Source: Deltaproteobacteria bacterium CG07_land_8_20_14_0_80_60_11 (GTDB taxonomy: Bacteria > Desulfobacterota > Desulfobaccia > Desulfobaccales > 0-14-0-80-60-11). From it: a DNA stretch of 5,025 nt. The DNA lies in contig PEWM01000163.1 of NCBI GenBank assembly GCA_002779455.1, positions 840 to 5,864 on the forward strand, given 5' to 3'. Shown in pieces: positions 4,986 through 5,025 of the stretch (positions are counted from its first letter, which is position 1; the number at the start of each line of letters is the position of its first letter). The notes under the pieces are model-generated. The model had not been told where the DNA came from and did not search any database. It saw only the letters and a list, made by a program, of their open reading frames with translations. Both the position numbers and the translations under genes were made by a program.

Positions 4986-5025
4986 AAAAGACCGGAACCG
5001 GCCCCCATCTCCGGGTTCTGGCGGG

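Overview
The window looks like a chromosomal segment of a GC-rich anaerobic bacterium. The most likely source is a member of the Desulfobacterota (former Deltaproteobacteria). This rests on the style of the MeaB GTPase, of the DHH phosphoesterase and of the Rrf2 regulator, and on hairpin repeats of the 'taggggcg...cgcccct' kind. It is an inference from remembered family resemblance, not from a search.

Layout, left to right. The window opens inside pdxJ (vitamin B6 synthesis, + strand, 5' end missing). A convergent gap follows that carries four small GC-rich hairpins. Next come two minus-strand genes: an isochorismatase-like cysteine hydrolase (642-1190) and, upstream of it, a DHH-family phosphoesterase (1422-2438). 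A second hairpin cluster lies between these two. A divergent promoter region separates the phosphoesterase from meaB (2688-3668, + strand), the GTPase chaperone of adenosylcobalamin-dependent acyl-CoA mutases. Facing meaB on the minus strand is a very small gene for a 52-residue, single-span membrane protein (3810-3968). It is not annotated by length-limited gene callers. Behind it lies almost 500 bases without a convincing gene: a palindrome, a GC-rich block with several short inverted repeats, and an extremely AT-rich tract (3 G/C in 66 bases). The window closes with an Rrf2/IscR-like regulator carrying three cysteines (4461-4937, minus strand).

The genes do not form one pathway or operon. 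They are mostly single housekeeping units in alternating orientation: B6 synthesis, nucleotide turnover, cobalamin-enzyme maintenance and Fe-S or redox regulation. The usual partners are not visible: acpS after pdxJ, a mutase or epimerase next to meaB, and nifS/iscU next to the Rrf2 gene.

I see no clear new defence or mobile system. The part least explained by known features is 3669-4460: the small membrane protein, its long structured upstream region and the AT-rich island. The dispersed hairpin family around the hydrolase gene is the next most notable structure.
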